Shown one piece after another: positions 10,316-22,520 of a stretch of 64,000 bases of DNA. The number at the start of each line of letters is the position of its first letter. Within the stretch, counting starts at the first letter, position 1. Under the pieces are notes generated by a model. The model did not search any database and was not told the origin of the DNA. It saw only the letters and a program-made list of their open reading frames with translations. Made by a program: the position numbers and the translations under genes. The DNA is from Closterium sp. NIES-65 (Eukaryota; Streptophyta; Zygnematophyceae; Desmidiales; Closteriaceae). The DNA is taken from contig CANXME010000202.1 in NCBI GenBank assembly GCA_948144175.1, positions 1,389,253-1,453,252 of the forward strand, read 5' to 3'.

Positions 10316-13300
10316 AGTGGAGGGTCTCTCAGTGCTGTTCGCTGCTCTTACATGATTCGCACTGGTACTCAGACTGGTCAGCCTTGTGGGACACATAGTC
10401 ATACACAGTCCCGCTGCTTCGCCCGTCTGAGCGACGCCTGGCGTACCGTGTTTGGCGACGAGGCTGAGCTTCCCGACTGGGTGGAGTTGCTTAGGCAGAG
10501 GGTAGATATATATGCTCTTGACTATGATGCTATTCTCACTGCCATGTATGCATTGCCTACTAGTGCTGACCGTGCCGGTCACCTGTGCGTCCCGCCTGAC
10601 CCAGGTATAGGACCTGCTGCTCTAGCTACTGGTGAGGCTGCTGCTCTGGGTGCTAGTGAGTCTCCTGCTCCAGGTACAGGTGCGGCTGCTGCTCTAGGTG
10701 CTAGTGAGTCTGCTTCCTCAGGTGCGGGTGAGGCTGCGCTCTCAGGTACCGCGTTGGCTTCGGCCTCCCTCACCTTTACACTTGACTCTGGGGCTTCTCG
10801 CTCCTTCTTTCGGGACCGCACCACACTCACGCCGCTTGGTCGGCCGGTTGCAGTCTCCCTGGCTGACCCCTCTGGGGGTCCTGTCCTCGCTCACTTCTCC
10901 ACTGTCCTCCCGTGTCCGGCTGCCCCCTCGGGCACCCTGTCTGGCCTGTACCTCCCCTCGTTCTCAACGAACTTGGTGAGTGGTGAAGACCTACAGGATG
11001 CGGGGGTTCACCAGTTCACTCCTGCGAGTCAGCGGGTGACCCACTGCACGGACGCACGCACAGGCCGGCACCTGGCCACGTTCTGGCGTCGGCCGGGGTC
11101 GAGCCTCTACACCCTGACCATTGAGTCTCCTCCTGTCCCCGCGTCCGGTCAGGTAGCAGCGTCGGGTCAGGTGTTTGCTGCTGCGTCCAGGTCTGGTCCT
11201 GAGTCTGCCCCCTGTTCGTGTCGCCTCCTGTCTCAGGAGACTCTTCTGTGGCACCACCGTCTAGGCCACCCCTCCTTGCCCCGTCTTCGGGGCATGGCTT
11301 CCCGTGTCCTTGTCTCTGGTCTTCCCCAGTCTCTCCCTCCCCTTCCTTCGGGACCAGGACCTTCCGATGTCCCCTGTGTCGAGGGGCGCCTCAGGGCTGC
11401 TCCTCACTCCTCCCAGTTTCCCCCGACAGAGGCTCCTCTGCAGACACTTCACATGGACGTGTAGGGCCCGGCCCCCGTCCGTGGGCAGGGTCACGAGCGC
11501 TACTTCCTGTTGGTGGTTGACGACTACTCGCGTTACACCTCAGTCTTCCCCTTGCGCAGCAAGGGTGCTGTCACTGAGGTGCTGATCGACTGGATCCGCG
11601 AGGCTCGTCTCCAGCTCAGGAGGAGCTTCGGCTCGGACTTTCCTATTCTGCGTCTGCACTCTGACCGAGGTGGGGAGTTCTCCTCTCGCCTTCTGCGAGA
11701 CTACTGTCGTGCACAAGGGATCCGCCAGACCTTTACGCTTCCGGACTCTCCACAGCAAAATGGGATTGCTGAGCGCCGCATTGGCATGGTCATGGATGTC
11801 GCTCGTACGTCCATGATGCATGCGGCTGCCCCCCATTTTCTGTGGCCGTTTGCGGTTCGGTACGCGGCGCATCAGCTCAACCTTCACCCCAGGGTCTCTC
11901 GGCCCGCGATGTCCCCAGTGTTACTGTGGACGGGGAAGGTCGGCGATGCGTCTGCGTTCCGTGTCTGGGGATCTCAGGCGTTTGTCCGCGACTTGTCTGC
12001 AGACAAGCTGTCCCCCCGTGCTGCTCCCTGTGTCTTCCTTGGCTTCCCCCCTGACGCTTCAGGGTGGCAGTTCTACCACCCCTCCTCTCGTCGTGTTCTA
12101 TCCTCCCAGGACGTCACGTTTGACGAGTCGGTCCCCTTCTACCGCCTCTTCCCCTACCGTACTCCTTCCCTCCCCCCCCCACCGGACTTCCTGGTACCAG
12201 TTCCCCCCCCGGTAGACCCCCTCCCCCCTTAGGTTCCTGCCCCTTCAGGTGTGTCCCAGGTAGACACGGTCGAGCCAGTCGAGGTTGCTGCTGAGTCTGG
12301 TCCTGCTGCGGGTGCTGAGCCTGGAGGTGCTGCTGCTGGGGGTGCTGAGCCTGGGGGTGCTGAGCCTGGGGGTGCGAGGCCGGGGGGTGCTGAGTCTGGG
12401 GGTGCTGAGCCGGGGGGTGCTGAGCCGGAGGGTGCTACGTCAGGAGCTGCTGAGCCTGGGGGTGCTGGGCCTGGAAGTGCGGAGCCTGCGCCTGCTGGAC
12501 CTGGGGGCTCTCCGGTTCTTCCGTCTCAGCGGGAGCCGCTCTCTCCACCGGAGCTGCGCGAGTTGTTTGCTCGCCGCTGGAGGCGTGCTGCTGGAGCTGG
12601 AGCTTCTTCGCCTGCTGAGGGTGCTGCCGGTCCCGGAGCTGCTGGGCCTGCGGGTCCTGCTGGAGCTGGAGCTACTGAGTCTGGGGGTGCTGAGTCTGGA
12701 GCTGCTGAGCCTGAAGGTGCTGAGTCTGGAGCTGCTGAGCCTGGGGGTGCTACGTCTAGAGCTGCTGTGCCTGGGGGTGCTGAGTCTGGAGCTGCTGAGC
12801 CTGGGGTTTCTCCTGCTGCTGCGTCTCGCCGGGAGCCCCTCTCTCCAAAGGAGCTGCGCGAGTGGTTTGCTCGCCGCTGGAGGAGTGCTGCTGGAGCTCG
12901 AGCTTCGTCGACCGTCGAGGGTGCTGGTGCTGCCGGTCCCAGAGCTGCTGGGCCTGCGGGTCCTACAGGAGCTGGAGCTGCTGAGGGTGTTGGTGCTGAG
13001 ACTACTGCTGTCTGTCCTAGCGGTGGTTCTGCTGCTGGTGCTGCTGGAGGTCCTGCCGCTGGAGGTGTTGGTGGCGCTGGTGCTGTCGCTGAGGGTGCTG
13101 GTGCTGTCCCTGCTGAGTCTGGAGCTGCCGCGCGGCCTCGGCCGTACTTCGTTCCGCTCCTACAGCAGGTTCTTGGTCTTTCTCCTTCGGTAGAGTGTCC
13201 ACAGCCTGTCCAGTCGCAGTCACTGTTGGAGCCTTCCTCTCCTCTGCCTGCTCCCTCTCCTTACACTGGTCCTACTGGAGGTCTTGCTGAGCGTCGTGAG

Positions 13301-15379
13301 CCTGCGTCTCGTCCCGCGTCGCCGGTTCGTGCTGCTCGCGCTAGTGGTCGCGGTTCGCGTCAGCGTCCTTCTCCTGTCCCTGGCACGCACCGGATGTCTC
13401 TGCGTCCGTCCACTGCTCCTCTGCGTGCCCCTTTGCCTTCTCCTCCAGAGTCCTCTCTTCCTGCGCTTGCCGACCCTGAGTCGGACTCTCTTCGCGCTGC
13501 CAGTCCTACTGTCACGCGTCTGCTTGCTACTGTCGTCACTGACCCCTCTTTTGAGTCCACTGCTGCGTCTGCTCTAGTCGCTGAGCTCGTTGACTTTGCT
13601 GCTCGCTGTCGTCTCGACTACGCTGCTAGTCTTGTTGCTGAGTCTGCGTCTGTCTGTCCTCCGTCCGTCGGGGGTGAGTGTGCTCTTGGCACAGACGTCC
13701 TAGAGGACAGGCAGGAGGAGTTACAGTGTCTAGTGGCTGCTTCACCTCATCTCGCGTCTGTACTGCTTGCCCCTGAGGGAGACCCGGATGCACTAGACAT
13801 CCCGACTCCGCGTTCTTACGCGGAGGCCGTAGAGGGTCCCTACTCCTCTCAGTGGCAGGCAGCTATGGATGCAGAGATGGCTTCCTGGAAGTCCACAGGC
13901 ACCTACGTTGACGCGGTTCCCCCTCCTGGGGCGAACATCGTCAGTGGCATGTGGATCTTCAGGGTGAAGCGGCCGCCGGGCTCTCCACCTGTCTTCAAGG
14001 CGCGCTACGTTGCTCGTGGCTTCAGTCAGCGGCAGGGAGTTGACTACTTTCAGACCTTCTCTCCCACCCCGAAGATGACCACTCTTCGGGTGCTGCTGCA
14101 CATAGCCGCTCAGCGCGACTACGAGCTTCACTCTCTCGACTTCTGCACTGCGTTCTTGCAGGGTAGCCTGCACGAGGAGATCTGGCTTCGCCGTCCACCT
14201 GGCTTCACTGGGACTTTCCCTCCTGGCACCCACTGGAGCCTCCGACGGCCAGTCTACGGTCTCCGCCAGGCACCGCGTGAGTGGCACGACACACTGAGGA
14301 CTACGCTTGCGGCTCTTGGGTTTGCTCCTTCTACTGCTGACCCGTCGCTGTTTCTTCGCACCGACACTTCCCTGCCGCCGTTCTACATCCTCGTGTACGT
14401 CGACGACTTGGTCTTTGCCACAGCGGACACTGCTGGACTCGCCTACGTGAAGTCCGAGCTGCTAAAGAGACACACGTGCACAGACCTGGGTGAACTGCGC
14501 AGCTACCTTGGCTTGCAGATCACTCGGGACAGAGCACGCCGCACCATTACCTTGACTCAGTCACACATGGTGCAGCAGGTCCTTCAGCGCTTCGGCTTCA
14601 CGTACTCCTCGCCTCAGGCCACTCCTCTGCCTACTCGCCACTCACTCTCAGCTCTGCCTTCGGATGAGTCCGTAGAGTCGAGTGGTCCATATGCAGAGCT
14701 TGTTGGCTGCCTCATGTACCTGATGACCTGCACACGACCTGACCTTGCATACCCTCTGAGCATTCTTGCACGCTATGTTGCTCCTGGGAGACACAGACCA
14801 GAGCACATGGCTGCAGCGAAGAGGGTATTGCGCTACCTGTGCAGTACGTCGGGCATGGGGCTAGTGCTTGGAGGGCGGAGTCCAGTGGTCCTTACCGGCC
14901 ACGCGGACGCTTCTTGGGCTGACGACCAGGCTACGCAGCGGTCGTCACAGGGTTACACCTTCAGCCTTGGTTCCGGCTCTGTCTCGTGGCGGTCTACTCG
15001 CTCGTCTTCGGTTCTCGGCTCCAGTTGTGAGGCTGAGATCTACGCCGGGGCCATGGCTGCACAGGAGCTTCGCTGGCTCACCTACCTGCTGACGGACCTT
15101 GGAGAGCCGCCTCGTTCTCCTCCAGTGCTGTACGTAGACAACAAGGCCATGCTGGCCTTGTGTCGAGAGCAGCGCTTGGAGCACAGAACGAAGCACATTG
15201 CTCTCCGCTACTTCCTTGCTCGTGAGCTGCAGCAGCGTGGTCAGTTGCGACTTGCGTACGTGGCCTCTGAGGCCAACACTGCTGATGTGTTCACCAAGGC
15301 ACTCGCGCCTTGTGACCATCAGCGCTTTTGCACCCGGCTGGGTCTTGTGCCTGTCTTGCCTCACTTGCTCTCCTCTTGA
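10115..15379 (+). pseudogene. Copia polyprotein (gag C-term, PR, IN, RT, RNase H) with two stops
   Basis: A single frame runs from the ATG at 10115 to TGA at 15377, broken only by TAG at 11462 (Trp in relatives) and TAG at 12230 (Glu in the copy at 56949). Parts: two LREWY blocks; a knuckle-like C-X13-C-X4-H-X4-C (10343-10417); protease DSGAS (Asp 10783); integrase HHRLGHP zinc region (about 11252) and core with HSDRGGEF and NGIAERR; a repeat-rich spacer with two more LREW/LREL blocks (about 12526 and 12832); RT with YVDD at 14396-14407; and RNase H with SSCEAEIYAG and YVDNKAM. Reverse transcription and integration functions look otherwise well preserved, but the capsid part of Gag is missing. 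An alternative is recoding at the TAGs, for which I see no signal. Confidence 0.9.
12300..12830 (+). repeat. 15-bp coding minisatellite in IN-RT spacer, element 2
   Basis: Tandem CTGAGCCTGGGGGTG-type units encode GGAEP pentapeptides at about 12300-12510 and 12660-12820, on either side of an LSPPELREL block. The length is a multiple of three, so copy-number change keeps the frame. Confidence 0.75.
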
Positions 15380-15562
15380 ATTCACTTGTAATGTGACATA
15401 TATATATACCTGCTCTTGCTTGTCTAGTTTTATATATATGTCTGTACTCCTGCATGTGAACTGGCCTCTGGCCCTGCTCTTGTGCTCGGACTGTGTGGTG
15501 ACTTTGTGATCCACCCTGAGCTTACTTTGCTTTGCTTGACTGGTCTTGTGACCCCTTGTTCT

Positions 15563-15585
15563 CCCCCACTTTGCCTATGGGGGTG
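15563..15585 (+). promoter_or_regulatory. Polypurine tract, element 2
   Basis: GCCTATGGGGGTG sits immediately before the 3' LTR, the position of the plus-strand primer. The same sequence precedes the 3' LTR at 28458. Confidence 0.75.
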
Positions 15586-15717
15586 TGTCAAACATTATAT
15601 ATGTTATGCTTCTGTAGGCTACAGTGGGTTAGCCTATAGGGGGTACACAATTCTAGGGTTTCCTACTTGGACTCATTTCACTGCTAGTTCATTCATTCCT
15701 GTTCGCTTATTCTCACA
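15586..15717 (+). repeat. 3' LTR of element 2 (132 bp)
   Basis: Same length as the 5' LTR, with two differences by eye (CTTCTG for CTTGTG, TTGGAC for TTGTAC). It is followed by the TSD GCCGC at 15718-15722. Confidence 0.93.
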
Positions 15718-16320
15718 GCCGCTGCCCTCGTCTCCACCCCTCAGTTGGCGGCGACGAAAGTCCTCCTCAAGAATCTTCGTCCTCACCCACGTGAGCGTCT
15801 ACAAGCTCTGGTTCTGCGGTTGGTTCAATCCGCTAGTGTATTGCAGCCAAGACTTTGGCAGTAGTGGTAGCATCTTTAGGCAGTTGGTCTGCTCAGGGTA
15901 GGTGATTCCCACTATCGCCAGCTTCGCGTAGAGATCACGCATCTTGTCCAGGATGGGTTGCACCGGCTCTCCCTCGCTTAGGCGCAATGCGGACAGCTCC
16001 CTCTCCATCATGAGCGTCGCAGCGACGGAGGTAGGGGCGTGCAGCTCCTTCAACACGGTTCCTGCTTTCGGACAGCACTCAACCTCCGACAACAGGTGCA
16101 TGACGTGGTGACTCTAGTTCAGATCCAAACTCTGCGACATCAAGTAGTAGTCTGCCGAGGCGCGCTTGACCCAATCGTCCTGCAGTACGGGGTCACTTTG
16201 TCTAGGCTCCTTCCGAGTCATAAGTTTCAGCACTCCAATCTGGCAGAAATGGAGTTGCATTTTCTAGGCCCAATCATCATAGCCTTCATTATATAAATTT
16301 ATTGACAATGAAGTTTTTCA
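15718..16320 (-). pseudogene. Copia A gag N-terminal part
   Basis: Minus-strand frames encode a UBN2/Copia-type gag capsid segment (LSEGEPVQPILDKMRDLYAK, then ITYPEQ). It is severed from its C terminus at 8861 by element 2. It is homologous to the fragment at 19814-20050 and more distantly to the gag of element 7. It is broken by frameshifts. Confidence 0.75.
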
Positions 16321-16478
16321 GAACTTCCTTGATTAGCGAGCCCTAGATTGTTCGCACTCCCCTTGGCGCCGAAACACCTGAGTCTTGGTTGCCGCTATGA
16401 TATTGGGATGAAGATTCACTAGCTCCCGCTGAATCCTTTCCAGCCATAGCTTCGTATAACGAGGATTGATAAAACGCA

Positions 16479-16490
16479 GCTCTGATACCA
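16479..16490 (-). promoter_or_regulatory. PBS of Copia A
   Basis: TGGTATCAGAGC on the minus strand is a perfect initiator tRNA-Met site, three bases inside the 5' LTR end. Confidence 0.8.
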
Positions 16491-16493
16491 GCT

Positions 16494-17523
16494 TGTTGGT
16501 GTAAGGGCCTAATAAACTCAAGCTACTAAGACGCATTTCACACTTAAATCTCTCCTCACGGTCACCTCCAAGGGTCCTTGTGTGCCTGGTACAAAACCAG
16601 CCCCTATCCTTGTGTTCGAGTTTGTAGAGAGACGGATAAGGCAAACGCAATCAGATAGCAAGATTACGTTGTACGTTGGGCAGCGTATCGTGCAGAACGT
16701 CGATCGGATAGAGCTGATAATTCGCTATATTAAAGCCCTCCAAGAGCTTTCATATGAGCCATGTTGCCTCGCAAAAAGTTCTGCCATTGCAAAGTTATGG
16801 CTCAGATTGCATTGGCCTAGCGTCGTAGAGCTAGTGTACTAGCGTTGACTCAGGTAGCATTCCGCTAGCTAATCGCGTAGAAATGAAATACCAGCAAGAA
16901 GGAATTTGCTTGAATAAATTTGACTATACCCAGGGTACAAACAGAAAAGGAATAAATGTATGGAGCTAGCACGGACCTAGGTAATCAACCTGGAAACAAC
17001 CAGGGATGATCCCAAATGATTCCAAGCAATAGAACCACCCTGGCTTGACAAAATAGCAGGTGGTAGGTTGGTAAAGAACCTCAGGTTTAGGTTCTTTGAA
17101 CATATTCTATTTTGTCCTTGTGCAACCAGACAAATTCTAGTTCCGCTAGTTTCCCCTAATCGTGTAGCATGCAGAAACGGAAAAACAACATCCAACATTC
17201 ACCAAATTTTACCCCTAAAGTGCCTACGCTGCTACACTATTGTACAATTACAAATTAGATAGAACTGAATCTGCGCAATCAATTTAACTGAATTGCAAAG
17301 CTTCCTTCTTCGGTTCCTTTGCGATCTCGTCCTTTCTGCTTGCACTGCTCATAGCGCGTACAATGATGTGCCGAAGCGCACATCGCGTGAGTACATGCAA
17401 ATGCATCGAGAAAAAATGCGAAAGCAAACAAAAACATTCTAACACACCATTTACACGCAAATGCATTTGCATACGCATACTTGTACAAATAGACGGCACG
17501 ATGTCGTGCAAAGTAAATTTGCA
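16494..17523 (-). repeat. 5' LTR of Copia A (~1.03 kb)
   Basis: The + strand reads TGTTGG...TTTGCA, bounded by the PBS on the left. The sequence is diverged but alignable with 20465-21525, for example around AATCAACCTGG and AACAGCAGGTGGTA. The outer end is inferred from where the two copies stop matching. Confidence 0.65.
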
Positions 17524-17639
17524 CCCAACACTTCAAGATCACCACACAGTCCACATGGAATGATATAGCAGATATAAGAGATGAAAGAGTTGAAGACATG
17601 AATGACATGCATCTCTACGGAAGCAAGGAGCCACAAGGT

Positions 17640-18906
17640 CTATCCACAAGCACAGATATAGGATGTATAGTGAGATGAAATTATACTTGACAAAGCCTCT
17701 CTACGCAAGAAAGCAAGGGCCTCTAGACAGAAAACTAAGTTGGGTGCAGAAATGCTGGTGGTCACAAGGCGGCAATGCTTTGGGGAAGATATCTGCAGTG
17801 TTGGCCGTAGAGACCACACGTCGCATGAGTGGCTGGCCAAGCTGCTGCAACTCTTGCAGAAGGAAGTAACGAAGCTGGATGTACTTCGCCTTTTGAACCA
17901 GTCGGGGCTTCTCACACAATAAGATAGCAGACCTGTTGTTGGCAAACAAGACATGGGGAGAGCAAGGCTGCTCACCGAGGTCGGTGTGAAGGAAAGACAG
18001 CCAGCGAAGCTCCTGGGTGGGCATGGCCGCAACGTACACCTCTTGCTAATAGCTTGGACTAGAGACGGACGACGCCCGAGTCGACCTCCACGAAACAGCT
18101 CCGTTCCCATGGCTAAATCAATAACCCTGTGTAGACCGCATCCACTCTTCGTCGTCAGCCCACGACGAGTCCAAGCAACCTGGAAGGACAAATCCCATGC
18201 CTGATGTACTCACCACATACTTCACCACCCTCTTTAGCCGCGTAATAGTGGGAGGTCGGTGTCTCCCATGCGCTACAAAGTGCAGAAGGACTCTAAGAGG
18301 GTAAGGTAGGTCTGGGCGAGTACAGGTGATCAGGTACAAGAGACAACCCACTAGCTCAGGATATGGACCACCGGACTCAAAGGGCTCGTTTGAAGGTGGA
18401 GCCGTGAGCCCATGATCCACAGCAAGAAACGGTGGGTTGTATCTTGGAGAAAGGGAAGTGAAACCTTGTGAGGATCTGCTCGACCATATGCAATTGCTTC
18501 AGCATAATGGTGCAAGTTGCCCTATCCCTGGTAGTGCTGCAGCTAACCAAGGTTAGTGCAAGCGTGTCTCCTCTGCAGTTCCCCCTTCACAGAGGCCAGC
18601 GCGTATCGGTCGGGAGTGGCAAAGACCAGGTCGTCATTGTAGATCAAAACAAAGAATTGGGTTGTGCCACGGTGGATGAACAGTGATGGATCCGGAAACA
18701 AAAAAAAAGAAGTCAAGCACTACAAGAGTCATATGTAGCGTGCCATGCCACTCGCCAGGAGCCCGGCGTAGACCGTAGACTAGGCGATGCAGCTGGCATC
18801 GGGTCCCAAGAGGGTAAGAGCTAGTGAATCCAGGCGGGAAAGCAGCTAGATCTGCTCGTGCAGGCTCCCCTAGAGGAACGCCTGCTTCTCCACAAATGGC
18901 AGCCAA
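17640..18906 (-). pseudogene. Copia C RT-RNase H remnant
   Basis: Minus-strand frames give the RT segment GSLHEQI, YGLRRAPGEWHGTL, then RNase H YPELVGCLLYLITCTRPDL, ADIFPKALPPCDHQ and similar blocks. These match the Gly-Copia RNase H with many substitutions. Several stops and frameshifts occur, and the YVDD region is lost. Confidence 0.75.
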
Positions 18907-20440
18907 TCAGCTCATATCGTGGAGGCGGCATGGTCCTTCTGCTTCACAGATACGCCCACATGAGTCTGCTCAAATCATCTACAATCGTGAGAAAGTACCA
19001 CTCCCCCTTGTGCCCCTGAACCGGCAGCGGCCCCACCAAGTCCATGTGGACTAGCTCTAACGACTCCTTGCTCCTGCAAGCCACGCTATGGAAGAGAAAA
19101 CGGGTGAAGTGTGAAAGCAGACAGGTTTTACAGTTATCATCGGGTGGCTATCCTTTCAGCTTCAAACCCTTGACAGCTCCAGCTATTTCAACAAGGGCAT
19201 TGCCACATGCCCCAAACATCCGTGTGCTGTGGCCCAATCTGTCTCCCCAGATCTGGCCAACACTTTCACAACAATCCCTCCAACGGCGTTGCACTCCCCC
19301 TGGGATCCAGATCCCTCTCTAGCCTGCTCCCAACCGTGCCACACCAACTATGGCAGCTGCCACGTGGATGTGTACACATCGTTACTCTCATGCAGATCCC
19401 AAAGCACCCGATTGCCCAGCTGCCCCTTGTAAGTGCGTGCCCCATCCATGCTAGTGCTCACCCCAGCCTTGGCAAGCTTACGGAGGGAAATCAGTTTCGG
19501 AGCCAAACGTTGTGCAGCACCACCGGCTTGCGATCCGCACCAGCCATTTTCAACACGTGTCCAGAGGAAGAGCACACCTCATTGATCGGTGCAGCGCGTA
19601 CGTCATCAAGCAGATCCTTGCGCAAAGTCATCGTCCACACGATGCCTGTGTCCAACACCCAAAATTCCAGGGGGTGCAGCTCTACTCCAACCTTGGCAGA
19701 ACCGTCTCATTGCTCCTCTTTTCTCTGACATGGAAGAACTGGCCCGCGGTGCGCTCCTTCTTCTTTTCAGCACTGCCGTTGACTTTCGGGATTGTCGTCG
19801 GATGAATCAGTGACTATGTTCGCATCATTTTTCTGGTTCCTTCGCGCTTCTTCATGCACTTGGCCTGCTCCGGGTAGGTGATCCCCGCAGTGGCCAACTC
19901 CGCATAGAGGTCGCGCATCTTGTCCAGGACTGGTTGCACGAGCTCTCCCTTGCTCAGGTGCAATCCGGACAGCTCCCTCTGCAGTATCAACGTTGCGACA
20001 AGATTGAGGCGTGCCGCTCCTTCATGACGGTCCACGCCTTTGGTCCACAATCAACCCCCGGCAGCAGGTGCATCACGTGGTGACGCTGATTTAGCTTCAA
20101 ACTCTGCGAAATTAAATAGTAGCCAGCTGAGGCGCGCTCATCCCAATCTTCCTGCAGCGCGGGGTCACTCTGTCTAGGCTCCTCCCTAATGAATAGTTTC
20201 AGTAAAGAGATCTAACGGTAATATTGTTGCATTTTCCAGGCCCAATCATCATAGCCCTCACCATTGAACTTCTCCATGATGAAGTTCTTTAGCACCTCCT
20301 TAATCAGCAAGCCCTGATTTGTTCGCGCTCCCCTTGGCGCTGAAACACCATGATCTTGGCTGTTGCTAAGATCTTGGGGTGAAGATTCACCAGCTTCCGC
20401 CAAGGAATTGCACGCCATAGCTACCTATAACAAGGATCAC
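18907..20440 (-). pseudogene. Copia B gag-integrase remnant
   Basis: Minus-strand pieces include gag N terminus EKFNGEGYDDWAWKMQQYYR (about 20212-20280), gag capsid (19814-20050), the pre-integrase segment ending GNRVLWDLHESNDVY (19348-19575), and an integrase start at about 19020-19060 coding for LVHMDLVGPL-like sequence with an internal stop. No intact frame remains. Confidence 0.7.
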
Positions 20441-20464
20441 TATAACGAAGCCCTGATACCAGCT

Positions 20465-21525
20465 TGTTGGTATAACGGCCTAAAAAACTCGGGTTATAAA
20501 TAATTTATTGAACTTAAAACCTCTCTTTGGGGCCACCTCCAAGGGTCCCTGGGTGCCTGGTTCAAGACCAGCCCCTGACCTCGGGTCCGAGTTTGTAGAG
20601 AGAGGAGTCAAGAATAACTTTGCCAAATAGCAAGAGTACCCTCTACATGCGCAGCGAGCCTTGCATACTGTCGATCACGTTAACCTTAGAATTTGCTACA
20701 TTGAAGCTCGCTCCAAGAGCTTTAAAAATAACCAGGTCGCCTCGCGGAAAGTTATGCCATTACAAAGTTATGCATCCGGCAGCGTTGACCTAGCGTTGTA
20801 GTGCTAGCGCACAAGCAGTGACTCGGGTAGCATTCTGCCATTGAACTGCGTAGATACAAAATTCCAGCAAGGAAGGAATCCGATTAAATCAATTTTCTTA
20901 TATCCAGGTACAAACATTGAAGGAATAAATATTTCTAGCTAGCAAGGACCTTGGGAATCAACCTGGGATCAACCAAGGATGATCCCCAATAATTCCAAGC
21001 AACAGCACCAACCTGGCTGGACAAAACAGCAGGTGGTACGTTGGTAAACAACCTCTGGTTCTGTTTTTCCAACCTGGGAAAACAACAACTAGGTTCAGGT
21101 CCTAAAAAAAGAACCTGTTTTGTCTTTGCCCAACTGAGTCCGCAGGTCTCCCCTAGCGCTGTAGCATGCAGATACAGACAAACAACATCCAACCTTCACC
21201 TAAATTATACCCCTATAGTGCCTTCCCTGCTACACTATAATCAACCAAACAAAACAGTACAACTTCGAGCTGGATAGAACCCATTCTGCGCATTCAAATC
21301 AATCGAACTGCAAAGCTTCCATCACCGAGCTGCTTTCTGCTTGCACTGATCATAGCACGTACAATGTTGTGCCGAAGCACGCACAATGCGTGAGTACCTG
21401 CAAATGCTTCAAACAAATATTGCGAAAGCAATCAAATACACGAACATACTATTCATACGCAAATGCATTCGCACACGCATACCCGCACAAACAGACGGCA
21501 GGATGTCGTGCAATTTGCATTTGCA
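20465..21525 (-). repeat. 5' LTR of Copia B (~1.06 kb)
   Basis: TG...CA ends are set by the PBS on the left and TTTGCA on the right. It is homologous to the LTR at 16494-17523, with small indels making it about 30 bp longer. Confidence 0.65.
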
Positions 21526-21559
21526 CGTCGGCCTTCCGTCGCTAGTAGCAAGTAGCCAA

Positions 21560-22520
21560 CACCCTCGCTAGTATCCACGACTCAAGGACGGTAGACACGT
21601 TGGCCTTCCATCACATGGGGAAAACAGTGGTGTAGCGAGAGTTGTTGTCCACTACAATTAGGAAGCAGCGCTCCTGACGTGGGCCAGGGACCCGGGAGGG
21701 GCCCCAGACGACGAAGTGCAGGGTCTTGAAAGTAGCGGTGGAGTGGGGGAACGAGGAGTGAGGGGCAGCGCGCTGTCGACAGTCGACACAATGAGTGCAC
21801 GGCGGCGTAGGCGAGTGAGGAAGCGGGGCAGGTGACACTGGAAGACGTGAGACCAGACGGTGACGTACCATCCTACTGAGACTTAGGAACGACGGTTGAC
21901 CTACACGGTGGTGCCAGAAGACCAACGAGGGGTGAGTGATCGACAGTGGCACTACATAGCAGCTACTGGACTTGACCTGTCCTGACCTGACCCTGTGTGG
22001 TGGGACCCGATGTGTAGTGAGTATAGGCCAGAGCTTGGCTCTTTGTGGAAAGTTGTTAGAGATGCCCTAGTGACACCGACTGTGCAGGAGGCAATAGGCT
22101 TGTCTAGTGGGAAAGTAGCGACTACACCTATGTCGTAGAGGTGACTGACACCCACAAAGTTCCTGGAGAATGAGGGGGTGTAGTAACCTGTGAGAAGCCT
22201 CGAGAGTGGTGGTGCTCTGGGCAACTACAGGTCCCACAGAGGCGTCAGCCAAGGCGTAAGTGATTGGAGTGCGTAGTGGTGTGAGGTCAGTACACTTGCA
22301 AAATAAACAGCTGGACGCTCCAGGGTCTAGGGTGAAAGAAATTTGTGCAATCTGTGAGGTTGCATCCGAGCTAGCGACAAAGGCTGGTGCTAGACTAGTG
22401 GTAGCTGCAGCCCCCACACAAAGACCCTCACAGGATCCTGGATTGGAAACTACACACGCACGAAGGTTGGAAACGCAGGTCTCTACTTGTGCTGCCGGAA
22501 AAGGTCCTAGACTAGGTAGG
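21560..22520 (-). pseudogene. Copia C protease-integrase remnant
   Basis: Minus strand: the protease region reads FTLDPGASSCLF (Ser of DSG replaced by Pro), then LHPLILQEL, an HHRVGQPS zinc region and VVDNNSRYTTVFP of the integrase core, ending at about 21550 beside the LTR of B. It is a Gly-Copia relative by sequence, broken by frameshifts. Confidence 0.7.

Larger units (their letters stand above)
8862..15717 (+). mobile_element. Gly-Copia element 2, complete insertion
   Basis: The 6.86-kb element has 132-bp LTRs differing at 2 positions, a TSD of GCCGC, PBS, GC-rich leader, long pol ORF and polypurine tract. It interrupts the gag of Copia A: gag reads into both flanks. The capsid-like gag N terminus and the polyglycine tract are absent. 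The near-identical LTRs indicate a young insertion, but two in-frame stops interrupt the polyprotein. Confidence 0.93.
5300..17523 (-). mobile_element. Degenerate Copia A, split by element 2
   Basis: A minus-strand Copia occupies 5300-8861 and 15718-17523, separated by the complete Gly-Copia at 8862-15717. Read from the right it has a ~1-kb 5' LTR (16494-17523), PBS (16479-16490), gag (to 15718, continuing at 8861), protease, integrase, RT and part of RNase H. The 3' end and 3' LTR are missing at the 5299/5300 junction. Its gag and LTR are homologous to fragment B (18907-21525). Confidence 0.8.
18907..21525 (-). mobile_element. Degenerate Copia B (same family as A), 5' part
   Basis: The minus-strand fragment has a 5' LTR (20465-21525), a mutated PBS (20450-20461, TGGTATCAGGGC), gag, a knuckle region, and protease/integrase linker up to about 18907. 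The rest of pol and the 3' LTR are missing. Segment 19650-19810 closely matches 8390-8570 of Copia A. Confidence 0.7.

Noticed and set aside
11462..11464. TAG codons in element 2 as programmed readthrough
   Set aside because: The relatives have Trp (TGG) at this site and Glu at 12230. Single-base decay explains both, and no stimulatory sequence is evident.
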